Positions 18,855 to 26,963 of a DNA stretch of 33,285 nt are shown piece after piece. This DNA comes from Segatella hominis. GTDB taxonomy: Bacteria; Bacteroidota; Bacteroidia; Bacteroidales; Bacteroidaceae. Numbering within the stretch: the stretch's first letter is position 1; the number at the start of each line of letters is the position of its first letter. The notes below the pieces were generated by a model that was given only the letters and a program-made list of their open reading frames with translations, made no database searches and had not been told where the DNA came from. The stretch lies in assembly GCF_004535825.1 (NCBI RefSeq), contig NZ_SGVY01000044.1:1-33285 (forward strand), given 5' to 3'. The translations under genes were made by a program, and so were the position numbers.

Positions 18855-19934
18855 ATGCAAAGAAACAAAATTTCCTTCAAAGGACAAAAGATTTACATCG
18901 GAATTGATGTGCATGCAAAAACTTGGGAGATCTGTGTGCTGACCGAGTCGGGTTACAAAGAGAGGCACCCGCAGCAAGCCTCCGCAAAGACGCTCTTTGA
19001 CTTTTTGAAGAAGCATTTCCCTGATGGCGAGTACCATGCCGTGTATGAGTCAGGCTTCAGTGGTTTTTCCACATACTACGCTCTCAAGGAGTACGGCATC
19101 AACTGTGTCGTGACCCATGCCGCGGATGTTCCGACCACCCAGTACGAGGAGGTGATGAAGACCGATAAGGTAGATGCAGCCAAACTTGCGCGCTCCTTGC
19201 GCGCCGGTGACATCCGTCCCATATACATCCGTGAGAAAGAGAATATCGATGACAGGTCAGTCATCCGCATAAGGAAGACCATACAGAAACAACTCTCTGG
19301 CTACAAGGCAAGGGTGAAACACCTGCTGCACTGCAATGGCGTGGAGATACCCGAGCGGTTCGCAAGACCGGGGACGCACTGGTCAAAGGCTTTCATCAAA
19401 TGGCTCAAGGAGGATGTCGTGCTGCTTTCCTCCTCAAGATTGTCGTTGGACTTGCTCGTCAAGCAGGTGGAGACGATACGCCAGACACTCTTGGACGCGA
19501 CAAAATCCATACGAAAGCTTGCGCAGACCGACAGGTACAGGAACAATTACGAGCTTCTGATATCGATACCCGGCATAGGTGTAAGTGTAGCCATGTGCAT
19601 ACTGACAGAAATCTACGATGTGAAGAGATTCCGTAACGAGAACCAGTTCGCCAGTTATCTCGGCCTGATACCGACCTGTCATAGCAGTGGAGAGAAAACC
19701 GCAAGCGGAGAGAAGACTTTCCGTGGCAACAAGCATCTCGGACCGATGATCATAGAGGCTGCATGGATAGCCATCTACAGAGATTACGGACTGGGAATGG
19801 CCTATGCCAGATACAAGCAGTCCATGAAACCGCAGGAGGCCATAGTCAAAATAGCCAGAAAGATGTCCAACATCATTTTCTCGGTACTCAAGAACAGTAG
19901 GAAATATGAGCCATACAGATGGGATAAAGAATAA
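18855..19934 (+). CDS. IS110-family transposase (DEDD recombinase)
   Basis: This 359-residue protein has an N-terminal DEDD (RuvC-like) domain: YIGIDVHAKTWE with the first Asp, YESGFSG carrying the Glu, and TDKVDAAKLARSL with the paired Asp residues. A helical linker follows. The C-terminal Transposase_20 domain contains LLISIPGIGVSVAM and CHSSGEKTASG, where the serine nucleophile of the family is expected. Length is typical and no frameshift is seen, so it may be active. It would use an RNA guide to choose target and donor, as shown for IS621. It is separated from cfxA by about 380 bases. Confidence 0.92.
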   Translation: MQRNKISFKGQKIYIGIDVHAKTWEICVLTESGYKERHPQQASAKTLFDFLKKHFPDGEYHAVYESGFSGFSTYYALKEYGINCVVTHAADVPTTQYEEVMKTDKVDAAKLARSLRAGDIRPIYIREKENIDDRSVIRIRKTIQKQLSGYKARVKHLLHCNGVEIPERFARPGTHWSKAFIKWLKEDVVLLSSSRLSLDLLVKQVETIRQTLLDATKSIRKLAQTDRYRNNYELLISIPGIGVSVAMCILTEIYDVKRFRNENQFASYLGLIPTCHSSGEKTASGEKTFRGNKHLGPMIIEAAWIAIYRDYGLGMAYARYKQSMKPQEAIVKIARKMSNIIFSVLKNSRKYEPYRWDKE

Positions 19935-19997
19935 CATACAGACTTTCGGACAACTTCATAAAACGACTCCTTTTCATAATTGATGGACCTTCGGGTG

Positions 19998-20168
19998 TCA
20001 TCTCCGATAAGATTGTTGCGTTTTACCTATATTCTGAAGAAGTAAATTGTTGGGCGGATACGTCCGTGTCAACTCATAGAAGTTTGTCTGATAGGTCTGT
20101 TGTTCGTAGCCTTTCCATACCCGGTGTTCCCATGCCGGGCTGGTGGCTGTTGCTTCTTCTAAAGTCAT
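19998..20168 (-). CDS. Short unrecognised ORF between the IS110 element and cfxA
   Basis: This is a 56-codon minus-strand frame from ATG 20168 (MTLEEATATSPAWEHRVWKG...) with protein-like composition (aromatic-rich, balanced charge) and no membrane segment. I do not recognise it. It ends close to the likely right end of the IS110 element, so it could be the front of a longer gene cut by that insertion. It is equally possible that it is chance coding. Confidence 0.3.
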   Translation of the reverse strand: MTLEEATATSPAWEHRVWKGYEQQTYQTNFYELTRTYPPNNLLLQNIGKTQQSYRR

Positions 20169-20237
20169 CGTACTAATAAACTTCACGCTAAGTGATTGAT
20201 AATGAACAGTTAATAAATTATAAATATTTTCCAATTA

Positions 20238-20270
20238 TTTGGAAAGCAACATAGAAGTTATGTACCTTTG
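20238..20270 (+). promoter_or_regulatory. cfxA promoter
   Basis: TTTG at 20238-20241, a 21-bp spacer and TACCTTTG at 20263-20270 match the Bacteroidetes -33/-7 consensus. The cfxA ATG is 47 bases downstream. No IS-supplied promoter is needed to explain expression. Confidence 0.75.
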
Positions 20271-20317
20271 TCGGCAAATAAAGATATTCTCGTCAAACAA
20301 ATATAAATAATATAAAC

Positions 20318-21283
20318 ATGGAAAAAAACAGAAAAAAACAAATCGTAGTTTTGAGTATAGCTTTAGTTTGCATTTTCATCTTGGTATTTTCATTGTTCCA
20401 TAAATCAGCGACAAAAGATAGCGCAAATCCTCCTTTAACAAATGTTTTGACTGATAGCATTTCTCAAATTGTCTCAGCTTGTCCTGGCGAAATTGGTGTG
20501 GCGGTTATTGTTAATAACAGAGATACGGTTAAGGTCAATAATAAGAGTGTTTATCCTATGATGAGTGTGTTTAAGGTTCATCAGGCATTAGCTCTTTGTA
20601 ATGACTTTGACAATAAAGGAATTTCACTTGATACCTTAGTAAATATAAATAGGGATAAACTTGACCCAAAGACTTGGAGTCCTATGCTGAAAGATTATTC
20701 AGGGCCAGTCATATCATTGACAGTGAGAGATTTGCTGCGTTATACTCTTACTCAGAGTGACAACAATGCAAGCAACCTTATGTTTAAGGATATGGTTAAT
20801 GTCGCTCAAACAGATAGTTTTATAGCCACACTCATTCCTCGTTCAAGTTTTCAGATAGCTTATACGGAAGAGGAAATGTCGGCTGACCATAACAAGGCTT
20901 ACTCTAACTATACATCTCCTCTTGGTGCTGCAATGTTGATGAATCGTTTGTTTACTGAAGGTCTTATCGATGATGAGAAACAAAGTTTCATTAAGAATAC
21001 GTTAAAAGAATGCAAAACAGGTGTAGATAGGATAGCAGCTCCACTTCTTGATAAAGAAGGGGTTGTTATAGCGCATAAGACAGGTTCAGGTGATGTTAAT
21101 GAAAATGGTGTTCTTGCAGCTCACAATGATGTTGCCTATATATGTCTGCCTAATAATATCAGTTATACCTTAGCGGTATTTGTTAAGGATTTCAAGGGAA
21201 ATGAATCACAAGCGTCACAATATGTTGCGCATATATCAGCTGTAGTATATTCTTTATTAATGCAAACTTCAGTAAAATCTTAA
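20318..21283 (+). CDS. cfxA: CfxA-family class A beta-lactamase
   Basis: This 321-residue secreted enzyme hydrolyses penicillins and many cephalosporins in the periplasm. Residues 1-28 are a lysine-rich start and a hydrophobic signal segment (VVLSIALVCIFILVFSLF). Active-site motifs are all present: S83-V-F-K86 (Ambler S70-x-x-K73), S147-D148-N149 (SDN), an acidic omega-loop region EEEMSADHN near 184-192, and K254-T255-G256. Glu296 is in the FKGNESQ segment, where CfxA variants differ; the allele cannot be fixed from memory. The gene is AT-rich compared with its neighbours and has its own promoter and terminator, as a cassette would. Its position beside a mobilization gene matches Tn4555-type elements. 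Confidence 0.96.
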   Translation: MEKNRKKQIVVLSIALVCIFILVFSLFHKSATKDSANPPLTNVLTDSISQIVSACPGEIGVAVIVNNRDTVKVNNKSVYPMMSVFKVHQALALCNDFDNKGISLDTLVNINRDKLDPKTWSPMLKDYSGPVISLTVRDLLRYTLTQSDNNASNLMFKDMVNVAQTDSFIATLIPRSSFQIAYTEEEMSADHNKAYSNYTSPLGAAMLMNRLFTEGLIDDEKQSFIKNTLKECKTGVDRIAAPLLDKEGVVIAHKTGSGDVNENGVLAAHNDVAYICLPNNISYTLAVFVKDFKGNESQASQYVAHISAVVYSLLMQTSVKS

Positions 21284-21314
21284 ACTGCACTTGCTTTGAT
21301 AATTAATGATAAAC

Positions 21315-21356
21315 AATCTAAAAGCACTCTAATCGTTATCGGAGTGCTTTTAGATT
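21315..21356. terminator. Terminator between convergent cfxA and mob genes
   Basis: AATCTAAAAGCACTC (21315-21329) and GAGTGCTTTTAGATT (21342-21356) form a perfect 15-bp stem with a 12-base loop. The stem has U-rich 3' arms in either orientation, so it can stop transcription from cfxA on the + strand and from the mob gene on the - strand. Confidence 0.85.
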
Positions 21357-21375
21357 ACTAATCAAATTGCTTCTA

Positions 21376-22779
21376 TTATAATTTGAATCCTCTACTTTTT
21401 CTTTCTTCCTGTTGCGGCACTCTTGCTCCATATCTAAGCCTGTGCCATTGCTCCCTGAACCAGTCGGCAATCGGCTTCCTGTTTATTGTCATGTTCAGCC
21501 TGCTTTCATCGTCAGGGTCATTTTCCACCCTTAAAATATCATCCTTTATATCAAAGTTCCGCCTGTGTTGCTCGGAATAGATTTTACCGCTACATTTCAG
21601 GGCTTCTTTTTTGACTATAAGACTTTCAGTCATTTCTTTAGAGAATCCCAGCATGGCACAAAACTTTTCCATGCGCAGCATTTCCCTGAACATCGGAAAC
21701 CACCTGAAAGCCTTGTCTATGATTCTGGCGAGCCGTGACAGTTCTTTTTCTTTCATGTCAAGTTCCTGCCTGTGCATTTCTCTGAGATTGTGGATTTGCG
21801 TATCATGCTGTTTCTGCATCTGCTGTACTTGGCTCTGCAATTTTTCAATATTGGTGTTCCGTTTTGAAACCTCGTCTTGCAGTTTTTCGTTGGCACGTTC
21901 CAGTTCTTTCAGTTTTCCACTCCCGAAAAGAGAAGCAACTCCACTAGTTATGGCTGTCGCTGCCGTGGTGGCTGTCTTCTTTAACTTGTCAGTGCGTATT
22001 TCTGATTTCACCTGTTTCAGTTCCTGCTCGGCAAGATTTATCTGTTCTTCTTTGTGCCGTTTGGCTGCATCCATGCGTTGCAGTTCAGCTTTCTGCTTCT
22101 CAATGATAAAGTCGTTCCGTTCCAGATGCTCCTTACCAGTGACAGCCTTTGACTGCCCGCGTTCCATCAGCAGGATGTCGGATGCAAGGGTCTGCATCTG
22201 CATCATGTCATCGTCATTGAGCTTTCGGCTCTTTCCTGTTTCGTGGTTCATCCAGTCGAAAACGATATGGGCATGATAGTTCGGCTTGAACCATCTGTCC
22301 CCGACTTTGAAGCTTTCCCTGTCTTCCGCTTCCGGCTGACCGTTCAGCCAATGCCCTTCATCCTTGTGCAGGAAGATTTGCAGCGGTGTGATTCCCCAGC
22401 GTCTTTGACACTCCTCACCGAATTTACGCACGTCTGCCAGTGTGGTGTCCGACCTGACAAGCAGCACTCCTTCACGTATGGGGGAGCATCCCGCAATCTT
22501 GACTATTTTACCGTTCTTGCCTTTGCGTTCACGCTCCTTTTCCTGCATGGCACGTCCGGTCTTTTCCTTTACCATCTGTCTGATATTGTCATAATGCATC
22601 CGCAAATCCGGACTGCCGAAGTCGGGATTTATCCACTGCTCATTATCGGTGGAGAGTTCTGGAACCACATAGGTTCTGGACTCTCCGATGTGGCGCATGT
22701 ATTCGGCAGTCCTCCTGTTGTGAGCCTCACTCGATGCGATATTGCAGGGCTTGATATGTATGCTTGATTTTGTTGCCAT
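21376..22779 (-). CDS. MobV-type (Mob/Pre) relaxase
   Basis: This 467-residue protein starts at ATG 22779 (MATKSSIHIKPCN); the frame is open 52 codons upstream into the candidate oriT, which is not protein-like. The relaxase domain is residues 1-200, with the MobV histidine motif as HKDEGH (138-143) and NYHAHIVFDW (167-176), which bind the metal for nicking. Residues about 215-365 are a long coiled coil (QKAELQRMDAAKRHKEEQ... EKLQSQVQQMQKQHDTQI), typical of the family's dimerisation region. It nicks oriT and pilots one strand into a conjugation channel supplied by a helper element, for example a CTnDOT-like ICE. The function matches the mobilization proteins of Tn4555/NBU elements. Confidence 0.9.
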   Translation of the reverse strand: MATKSSIHIKPCNIASSEAHNRRTAEYMRHIGESRTYVVPELSTDNEQWINPDFGSPDLRMHYDNIRQMVKEKTGRAMQEKERERKGKNGKIVKIAGCSPIREGVLLVRSDTTLADVRKFGEECQRRWGITPLQIFLHKDEGHWLNGQPEAEDRESFKVGDRWFKPNYHAHIVFDWMNHETGKSRKLNDDDMMQMQTLASDILLMERGQSKAVTGKEHLERNDFIIEKQKAELQRMDAAKRHKEEQINLAEQELKQVKSEIRTDKLKKTATTAATAITSGVASLFGSGKLKELERANEKLQDEVSKRNTNIEKLQSQVQQMQKQHDTQIHNLREMHRQELDMKEKELSRLARIIDKAFRWFPMFREMLRMEKFCAMLGFSKEMTESLIVKKEALKCSGKIYSEQHRRNFDIKDDILRVENDPDDESRLNMTINRKPIADWFREQWHRLRYGARVPQQEERKSRGFKL

Positions 22780-22839
22780 AGATACTTGTTTTTTGGGTTT
22801 GTACTTTATTGTTTGCTTTTCCGCTGTCCGTAAACGCAT

Positions 22840-23025
22840 GGGGTTCTTAGGGGTGCAACCCATAAGCGGAGATTGCAAAGAGAGGGTCACTCTTTGCTCT
22901 GGGTTCTCAGGGGAGAAACGCCCTGAGTGGGTCATTAGGGTAAAACCCTAATCCCCTCGGGAGAGCCCACAACTACGTAAGCGGAGCGTGTAGTTATAGT
23001 GGGCTATATCAATGGCAAGCCATTG
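22840..23025. promoter_or_regulatory. Candidate origin of transfer (oriT)
   Basis: This non-coding stretch directly upstream of the relaxase gene is packed with structure. It has a 13-bp direct repeat GGGTTCTYAGGGG (22841-22853, 22901-22913), hairpins CAAAGAG/CTCTTTG (22876-22896), TTAGGGT-aaa-ACCCTAA (22935-22951), an interrupted stem GCCCAC...GTGGGC (22965-23004) and CAATGG-caag-CCATTG (23010-23025), and TAAGCGGAG twice (22863, 22978). The right arm TTATAGTGGGCTA (22994-23006) resembles the MobV nick region TAGTGTG/TTA of pMV158. A nick on the + strand there would make the relaxase gene enter the recipient last. Confidence 0.6.
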
Positions 23026-23062
23026 TCTGCAAACTCCAGCCTACGGCTTCCGCTCTCCTCCG

Positions 23063-24178
23063 TCAGGGAGGTTTTTCATCATCGTTGCCGATTGGAGATG
23101 CACCGACCAGCACAAGGTCTAAATCGTCTATCAGTTTTTGCAGGACGGGATTCTTCTCTATCATCCGCTGGAGGATTCTCTCAGCCTCGACCAAGTGGTT
23201 GGCTGTACTCATCACCTTGCCCTCCCGTATCTGAAAGATAATCCAATCGGCTATGTCGATATGGGCTTCTTTTTGTTTCGGGGTGGCATTCCTTTCGATG
23301 ATGTCCGAAACCACCACCTTACAAAAGTACATGCTCTCGGCTCGCTGTTTCCACTCGGCATAAGCATCGGCATCGGGAAAGAGAAGCACGGTTCGCCCTG
23401 ACAGTACACGGAGTTTCTCTTCTCTCATCTGACTCTTACCACCCGTAGCCAGCCATACATAATCGGGGAAGATAGCAGAACCGATAACGGCACTCTTCTC
23501 GGATTCCACCAAGACCACCACCTTGTCGGGATGCGTTTTCAACAAGTGTTCCCCGAAAAGGCATTGGGATAGTTGCCAATCCTCTGCCAACACACGCTGC
23601 TTTTTCAATATGCTGTGTATCCAGTTCACTGCCGATGTCTGTCCTCCCTTGATACGGTGTCCGTCTTCGGGATTGTACTGCATCACCTTTCCCGTGCGTA
23701 CCTTGCCCGTCCTGTCTATCTGCCAAAAGATAACAGAGCCGTCACGGGTAGCCCCCAAACGGTATTCCTCCAACAACCGCTTCAACACCTCTTTCGCCTT
23801 GTCGCCATAGTAGGAAGTAAGGAGTGTGAAGAGGAAACGGAAGAAATTGCTACGCTCGCTTTGCGACTTCTCCACATAGTGAGGGGGAATATAGCCGATG
23901 GCTGTCGGCTTACTTTGCTGCTTCACTTTCTTCTGCTCTGCTCTTTGCCTGTCAAAAGAGAAATCATTGGTAGTTCTGTGTTCAGGATGCTCTTGAAAAT
24001 ACTCTTTCGGAGTGTAGTGATACCCACAACCGCTTTCGTGGTTACATCTGCCGACCGATGGATGCAACGGCACATTATTTTCGTCCACGTAATAGACGAA
24101 AGAATGCCTGTCTCCGCATTTGGGGCAGGTATGCCGTGTTGCCGTTCCTTTATACTTCTGTAATGAATAATTGCCCAT
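23063..24178 (-). CDS. Primase-like zinc/Toprim protein (DUF6371-type)
   Basis: This 371-residue protein has a zinc-binding N-terminus (C18-P-K-C21, then C45 and C51, within residues 15-55) like the CHC2 zinc domain of DnaG primases. A helical middle region follows. A Toprim-like domain at about 220-290 contains VVVLVESEKSAVIGSAI (catalytic Glu) and LLFPDADAY (acidic pair). It lies three bases after the RepA-like ATPase gene and is transcribed with it. The pair probably replicates or re-primes the element after transfer or excision. It ends close to the oriT region. The primase role is inferred from domains. Confidence 0.8.
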   Translation of the reverse strand: MGNYSLQKYKGTATRHTCPKCGDRHSFVYYVDENNVPLHPSVGRCNHESGCGYHYTPKEYFQEHPEHRTTNDFSFDRQRAEQKKVKQQSKPTAIGYIPPHYVEKSQSERSNFFRFLFTLLTSYYGDKAKEVLKRLLEEYRLGATRDGSVIFWQIDRTGKVRTGKVMQYNPEDGHRIKGGQTSAVNWIHSILKKQRVLAEDWQLSQCLFGEHLLKTHPDKVVVLVESEKSAVIGSAIFPDYVWLATGGKSQMREEKLRVLSGRTVLLFPDADAYAEWKQRAESMYFCKVVVSDIIERNATPKQKEAHIDIADWIIFQIREGKVMSTANHLVEAERILQRMIEKNPVLQKLIDDLDLVLVGASPIGNDDEKPP

Positions 24179-24181
24179 AGC

Positions 24182-25288
24182 TTAGTCCGTTTTTGATGGT
24201 TGATTGTCGGCTGTCCCATCCTGTCCCATTGTCCCACACTCTAAGGGTTGGGACAGTGGGACACTTGGGACACCTGCGTTTTTACTCTCTTTGCTGCGCT
24301 GGATGATACGGTTTACGGTGGACTTGCCACAATTCACCTGTGAGGCTATCTCCCTGACGGACTTGCCCGATTGGGAGAGTTGCAGAATTTGGCAATCCCT
24401 TTGGCTTGATTCATTGTCGCCCAATTTTTTCAAGTGTTCCTTTTCCGTGGAATAGCCCCTGAACACGAACTGCAAGAAAGCATCCACCTTGTCAATCTCG
24501 TAAACGATTACATTATCCGCATCATGAGAGAACGTGCCATAGCGCACTTTAAGCTGCTTCACATAGCGAAGCCCTCCGTCTTGGGCACTTTTTCCAATGG
24601 TGAACACGCTGTCAAAGAAATTGTAGAGCCGTTTGCTTCCGGCAAGGTCGTTGGATGTGATGGGACAATCCAAAGAGCGTTTGGGCGTATGTGCCAGGAC
24701 AAGGATAGAGAGCGCATATCTCTTTTTGAGATTGTTCAGCTGAATCATCAGCCGTCCTGCGGCATCGCCTTTCTCCATGGCGCAACACAGGTAGGTAAGA
24801 TTGTCAATGATGAAAATCTTGCAGTCGGTCTGCACAGCCATCTGTTCAATGCCGCCTATGATAGCTTCCTCAAAGTTGGCATCCAAAAGCTGGTTGCAGT
24901 CAATAGACACCCGATAGATTTTGTCGGGAAAGGTGTAGAGCTCTCCATGCTCGTTGGTATAGCGGAGCTGGAACTGCTTTTCGGACAGTTCAAAGTCCAG
25001 ATACAGCACATTGTCGGTTCGGGCGATGCGGTCGGCTATCTGCACGGCAAGGATGGACTTGCCCACGTTGGAATCGGCAAACAAGCAGGAGAGTTCCCCC
25101 TCGTACCAAAAGCTGTCCCACAGCGCACGGGGCGTAGGCAATAACGATGCTTCAAGAATGGTTTGGTTTGCCGTCTTGATATTCATCATGCCTACACTGT
25201 CGGGCATACCGTTATGCGCTTGGGATGCTTTTGTGAGGTCGCCACGTATCAGGTTGATATAGTTCTTATCCTCTTCCATATCATTCAC
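24182..25288 (-). CDS. RepA-like AAA/RecA-fold ATPase (helicase-loader or helicase type)
   Basis: This 368-residue protein has a RecA-like ATPase core: Walker A ADSNVGKS at 71-78 and Walker B KIFIID at 157-162 followed by NLTYL, with a sensor-like ILVLAHTPK. This pattern is that of the RepA/AAA_25 hexameric helicase family encoded by mobilizable plasmids and elements. The C-terminal 60 residues hold a helix-turn-helix like those of resolvases (SGKSVREIASQVNCGKSTVNRII), so it may bind DNA specifically. Its start overlaps the stop of the upstream excisionase-like gene by four bases, and the primase-like gene follows after three bases, so all three form one operon. Confidence 0.85.
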   Translation of the reverse strand: MNDMEEDKNYINLIRGDLTKASQAHNGMPDSVGMMNIKTANQTILEASLLPTPRALWDSFWYEGELSCLFADSNVGKSILAVQIADRIARTDNVLYLDFELSEKQFQLRYTNEHGELYTFPDKIYRVSIDCNQLLDANFEEAIIGGIEQMAVQTDCKIFIIDNLTYLCCAMEKGDAAGRLMIQLNNLKKRYALSILVLAHTPKRSLDCPITSNDLAGSKRLYNFFDSVFTIGKSAQDGGLRYVKQLKVRYGTFSHDADNVIVYEIDKVDAFLQFVFRGYSTEKEHLKKLGDNESSQRDCQILQLSQSGKSVREIASQVNCGKSTVNRIIQRSKESKNAGVPSVPLSQPLECGTMGQDGTADNQPSKTD

Positions 25289-25659
25289 CAGTTACGTGGG
25301 TTGGGCTTGCGACGGTGGGAAGAGGATAAGGACTTGTTCAGTTCCTCGTCTGACAACGGTATGGGATTCTTTCGGGCGGTTTCCAGCCACTTGTCCAGTT
25401 CGTCACGGTAAAGGCAATAGCGTTTGCCGGGCTTGGTGGCAGGGATTGTCCCTTCTGACAGTTTCATGTAGAGCGTACCCTTAGGGATACCTAAATACTC
25501 TGCTGCCTCGTCCACAGACATGGGCACGTGGGTGTCCACCGTTTTGGCATTGTTCACACTGCGCTGCTCGGCGAGCAGGCTTTTCAGGCTCATCACTTCG
25601 TCTCGAAGCTGAGCGACAACCTCGGGGAGGTCGTTGAAGGTAAGAATTGATTTTTCCAT
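25285..25659 (-). CDS. Excisionase-like HTH protein of the mobilizable element
   Basis: This 124-residue protein starts at ATG 25659 (MEKSILTFNDLPE); the upstream in-frame extension covers the promoter region and is rejected. The N-terminal coiled coil (residues 5-40, VVAQLRDEVMSLKSLLAEQR) precedes an HTH_17-type domain at about 52-100 ('MSVDEAAEYLGIPKGTLYMKL', wing 'ATKPGKRYCLYRDELDKWL'). It is the first gene of the operon with the RepA-like and primase-like genes. In NBU and Tn4555 elements such a protein promotes excision; it may also regulate rep and integrase transcription through the shared promoter sequence at 25692 and 28141. Confidence 0.8.
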   Translation of the reverse strand: MEKSILTFNDLPEVVAQLRDEVMSLKSLLAEQRSVNNAKTVDTHVPMSVDEAAEYLGIPKGTLYMKLSEGTIPATKPGKRYCLYRDELDKWLETARKNPIPLSDEELNKSLSSSHRRKPNPRNW

Positions 25660-25691
25660 TCGCGTACTCGTCTCTTTTGTAAGACTTGGCG

Positions 25692-25760
25692 CAAAGGACT
25701 GAAATGATATATCCGTGAATATCTCCACGACACGTCATTGCAAAATAATTCCCGAATAAT
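25692..25760 (-). promoter_or_regulatory. Promoter-region repeat, copy B (upstream of excisionase/rep operon)
   Basis: These 69 bases align without gaps to 28141-28209, with about 52 identities and a fully conserved core ATCCGTGAAT followed by CTCCACGA. At its left edge, CAAAGGA is TCCTTTG on the minus strand, a variant -7 box, 32 bases upstream of the ATG at 25659. The conserved core lies at the -25 to -60 position of that promoter, where a regulator would bind. Confidence 0.6.
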
Positions 25761-25858
25761 TAAGCCCAGCCATAAATGACGGGTAAAATTACTCGGGAAA
25801 CGATGTAAAACAGGCGGTTATGAGTTACCGGATGGTTGTCGTTGGTGTCGTGATTATC

Positions 25859-26716
25859 CTAATTCCGCACATAATCCTCGGGATAGTGGAAATCAAGTTT
25901 GCCGTTTTCGGGTTCATCAATGGGAATTTCCGTCTTTAACGGCTCTACCTTGAAATTCTTGATGGTTGATAAGTCTGTATCAGCAAACGATTTCGGGAAA
26001 AGGGCTTTGATGAACTTGGCACGGTTATCCCCATTGTAGTATCTCTTGTACAGGAAACGCTCAGAGATATTCCATACGAAGTGACGGAGTGGAATGTTGT
26101 TGATGTCTTTGGTAAACGGTCTTTGTATGGGCTTCGGGGTATAAGTGTTAAGATTCATCCATTTGTCCACCTCAGTACAGATGTGGTTCACGGTTTCTTG
26201 GTCGGCAATGCGAGGCAGGTAATAATGGCAATACTCCATGACCATGCGGATGCGCTCTTCCTTTTCCCGTTGCTCTCTGCTTGCGTAATTGGCACGGTTC
26301 TTTTCGTGAAGATCCGGGGCGATAGTAAGCTCTATCGGTTGTGTTTGGATAAGTGTCTCTTCTTTTGTCGGGGATGATTCGGGTACAGGCTCAGGGACTG
26401 ATGTAGGTCCAGGCACAGATGTGGCTTCTTCAAGTGTATTTTGTGACAGTTCTTCCTGCACCTCTATGGCTTCGGCAATCGTTTCTTTCTTGCCGAACTT
26501 GATTTTGTAGATTTCGTATGTATCAAAGATAAGTGTCTGAAAGGAGAGATAGAGCAACCATCCCAACAGGTTACAGCATACGAATACTATCCACCTGACA
26601 AAGTTGTCTTGGTTGAAGCTGTCCGCTATTACCAGCGTGGCAATGGAAGATATTAGGACGATGGCGAAGCCGACAAAGCCCAAGATGATGTATTTGTCCT
26701 TGATTGATGATTCCAT
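25859..26716 (-). CDS. Hypothetical membrane protein of the mobilizable element
   Basis: This 285-residue protein starts at ATG 26716 (MESSIKDKYIIL); a longer frame exists upstream but runs through the -7 box TAACTTTG (26763-26756). Two hydrophobic helices lie at about residues 9-30 (LGFVGFAIVLISSIATLVI) and 38-60 (WIVFVCCNLLGWLLYLSF). A Pro/Glu/Ser/Thr-rich linker (about 85-125, with repeated VPGP/VPEP units) is followed by a cytoplasmic helical domain rich in charged and aromatic residues. I do not recognise the family. It sits alone between the rep operon and the integrase; a role in mobilization or entry control is only a guess. Confidence 0.7.
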   Translation of the reverse strand: MESSIKDKYIILGFVGFAIVLISSIATLVIADSFNQDNFVRWIVFVCCNLLGWLLYLSFQTLIFDTYEIYKIKFGKKETIAEAIEVQEELSQNTLEEATSVPGPTSVPEPVPESSPTKEETLIQTQPIELTIAPDLHEKNRANYASREQREKEERIRMVMEYCHYYLPRIADQETVNHICTEVDKWMNLNTYTPKPIQRPFTKDINNIPLRHFVWNISERFLYKRYYNGDNRAKFIKALFPKSFADTDLSTIKNFKVEPLKTEIPIDEPENGKLDFHYPEDYVRN

Positions 26717-26755
26717 ATTTCGTTGAGAGATTGAATGTTCCTGTATTATTTTGTG

Positions 26756-26763
26756 CAAAGTTA
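26756..26763 (-). promoter_or_regulatory. -7 box of the membrane-protein gene
   Basis: TAACTTTGC on the minus strand matches TAnnTTTG(C), 39 bases upstream of the ATG at 26716. A weak TTGG lies near the -33 position. Confidence 0.5.
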
Positions 26764-26963
26764 ATGCTATTTTTCCCAATTACTGCCCGTTATTTGCGGT
26801 TAGAACGGTCTTTTTCAATGTATTTCACGAAATGTCATCATATCATACTCTGTTTCATACTCTGAGGGGCTTATAAATGGTGGCATCAAGCCAAAAACAT
26901 AGAGGGGCGATTATAGCCTTGTAGCCATAACCGCCCCTCTGAATACCTGTCAATGTGAGACAT

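Larger units (their letters stand above)
18637..19990 (+). mobile_element. IS110-family insertion sequence (limits approximate)
   Basis: The transposase at 18855-19934 is flanked by about 200 non-coding bases upstream and a short 3' tail. IS110 elements lack terminal inverted repeats and usually make no target duplication, so the exact ends cannot be read. The left limit is set after the MITE duplication and the right limit before the cfxA upstream region; both are estimates. Confidence 0.6.

Noticed and set aside
22243-22767. 174-codon + strand frame
   Set aside because: Antisense to the relaxase catalytic domain.
24434-25144. 236-codon + strand frame
   Set aside because: Antisense to the RepA-like ATPase; the motifs on the minus strand explain the constraint.
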